A stretch of 42,830 bases of DNA from Bacteroidales bacterium. GTDB lineage: Bacteria > Bacteroidota > Bacteroidia > Bacteroidales > VadinHA17. Both the position numbers and the translations under genes were made by a program. This document shows positions 42,636 through 42,830 of this stretch, one piece after another (the stretch's first letter is position 1; every line of letters begins with the position of its first letter). The stretch is from positions 1-42,830 of the forward strand of contig JAAYUS010000018.1 of NCBI GenBank assembly GCA_012517605.1, written 5' to 3'. The notes below the pieces were generated by a model. It was not told the DNA's origin and ran no database searches. It saw nothing but the letters and a program-made list of their open reading frames with translations.

Positions 42636-42830
42636 TTATTTATTCCCGACATCCAAAATGCTCAATGTGACATGCGACGGATTCATAGCATCATGATAAA
42701 TCCTGTGAGTGGCCTTCTGGAAATCATCTTCGGAGCATTTATAGATATTCATGAATTTCTGGGGATTCCTGTCAACAAGAGGGAACCATGAATTCTGAAC
42801 CTGGACCATTATCCTGTGTCCTTTTTTGAA
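42636..42830 (-). CDS. CocE/NonD-type hydrolase, C-terminal fragment (runs off window)
   Basis: This is absent from the ORF track because its start lies beyond the window. The minus strand is open from 42830 to a TAA at 42636-42638, encoding 64 residues: FKKGHRIMVQVQNSWFPLVD, then RNPQKFMNIYKCSEDDFQKA, ending with THRIYHDAMNPSHVTLSILD and VGNK. The pattern GHRIMVQVQ.SWFPL.DRNPQ.F and the final PSHVTLSIL strand match the C-terminal galactose-binding-like (X-Pro dipeptidyl-peptidase C) domain of CocE/NonD family hydrolases. The catalytic domain is not visible, so substrate cannot be judged. Confidence 0.75.
   Translation of the reverse strand, partial: FKKGHRIMVQVQNSWFPLVDRNPQKFMNIYKCSEDDFQKATHRIYHDAMNPSHVTLSILDVGNK

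Overview
The window looks like a chromosomal segment of a Bacteroidota bacterium, probably Bacteroidales- or Marinilabiliales-like. The evidence is many short-signal lipoproteins, a DUF4292 lipoprotein in a flippase/dUTPase/TPR/EnvC-like/YbeY/MnmG operon, a PurF-like protein of the Cys-less kind I recall from this phylum, a GH20 lipoprotein, few Shine-Dalgarno sequences, and several TAnnTTTG promoter-like boxes. I recognise no phage, insertion sequence, CRISPR array, rRNA or tRNA. Taxonomy is inferred from gene content only.

Layout. 1-2957: a CotH-kinase protein (5' end outside the window) overlapping a right-handed beta-helix lipoprotein. 2979-5511: a minus-strand pair, a DUF4213/DUF364 protein overlapping a polytopic membrane protein fused to a THEP1-like NTPase. 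5512-6091: non-coding, with an inverted repeat. 6092-7303: a Tat-exported aldo/keto reductase with a two-cluster ferredoxin tail. 7310-11053: a minus-strand set (YciI-like, exported creatininase-like, GH20, alpha/beta hydrolase). 11161-13283: an Nramp transporter and a patatin-like protein. 13284-13643: a repeat-dense spacer. 13644-18561: PurF-like protein, a coiled-coil membrane protein, HemW, VanZ, Rrf2 and RpiB. 18562-19138: a long AT-rich spacer with repeated TGTTGAAAA boxes. 19139-22736: nadA, a MORN_2/YwqK protein and ruvB. 22733-25393: Crp/Fnr regulator, pheS and a cyclophilin lipoprotein on the minus strand. 25559-33896: a tightly overlapping nine-gene plus-strand operon (flippase, dut, TPR lipoprotein, DUF4292 lipoprotein, EnvC-like, HATPase, ybeY, mnmG counted with the TPR gene). 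34126-37567: adenine deaminase and uvrC. 37767-41981: HAD phosphatase, phosphofructokinase, YwbE, SMP-30 and a second Tat aldo/keto reductase. 41982-42635: a repeat-rich spacer. 42636-42830: the C-terminal end of a CocE/NonD-type hydrolase that the ORF track misses.

The strongest chromosome-scale signal is two near-perfect parS (ParB-binding) sites, at 33898-33913 beside mnmG and at 34323-34338 inside the adenine deaminase gene. Together with the TGTTGAAAA cluster at 18.66-19.05 kb and the mostly plus-strand genes to its right, they suggest this segment lies near the replication origin. The most unusual gene system is the DUF364 protein overlapping the membrane-THEP1 fusion. It could be a transport or metal-handling module energised by a non-ABC NTPase, but that function is inference.
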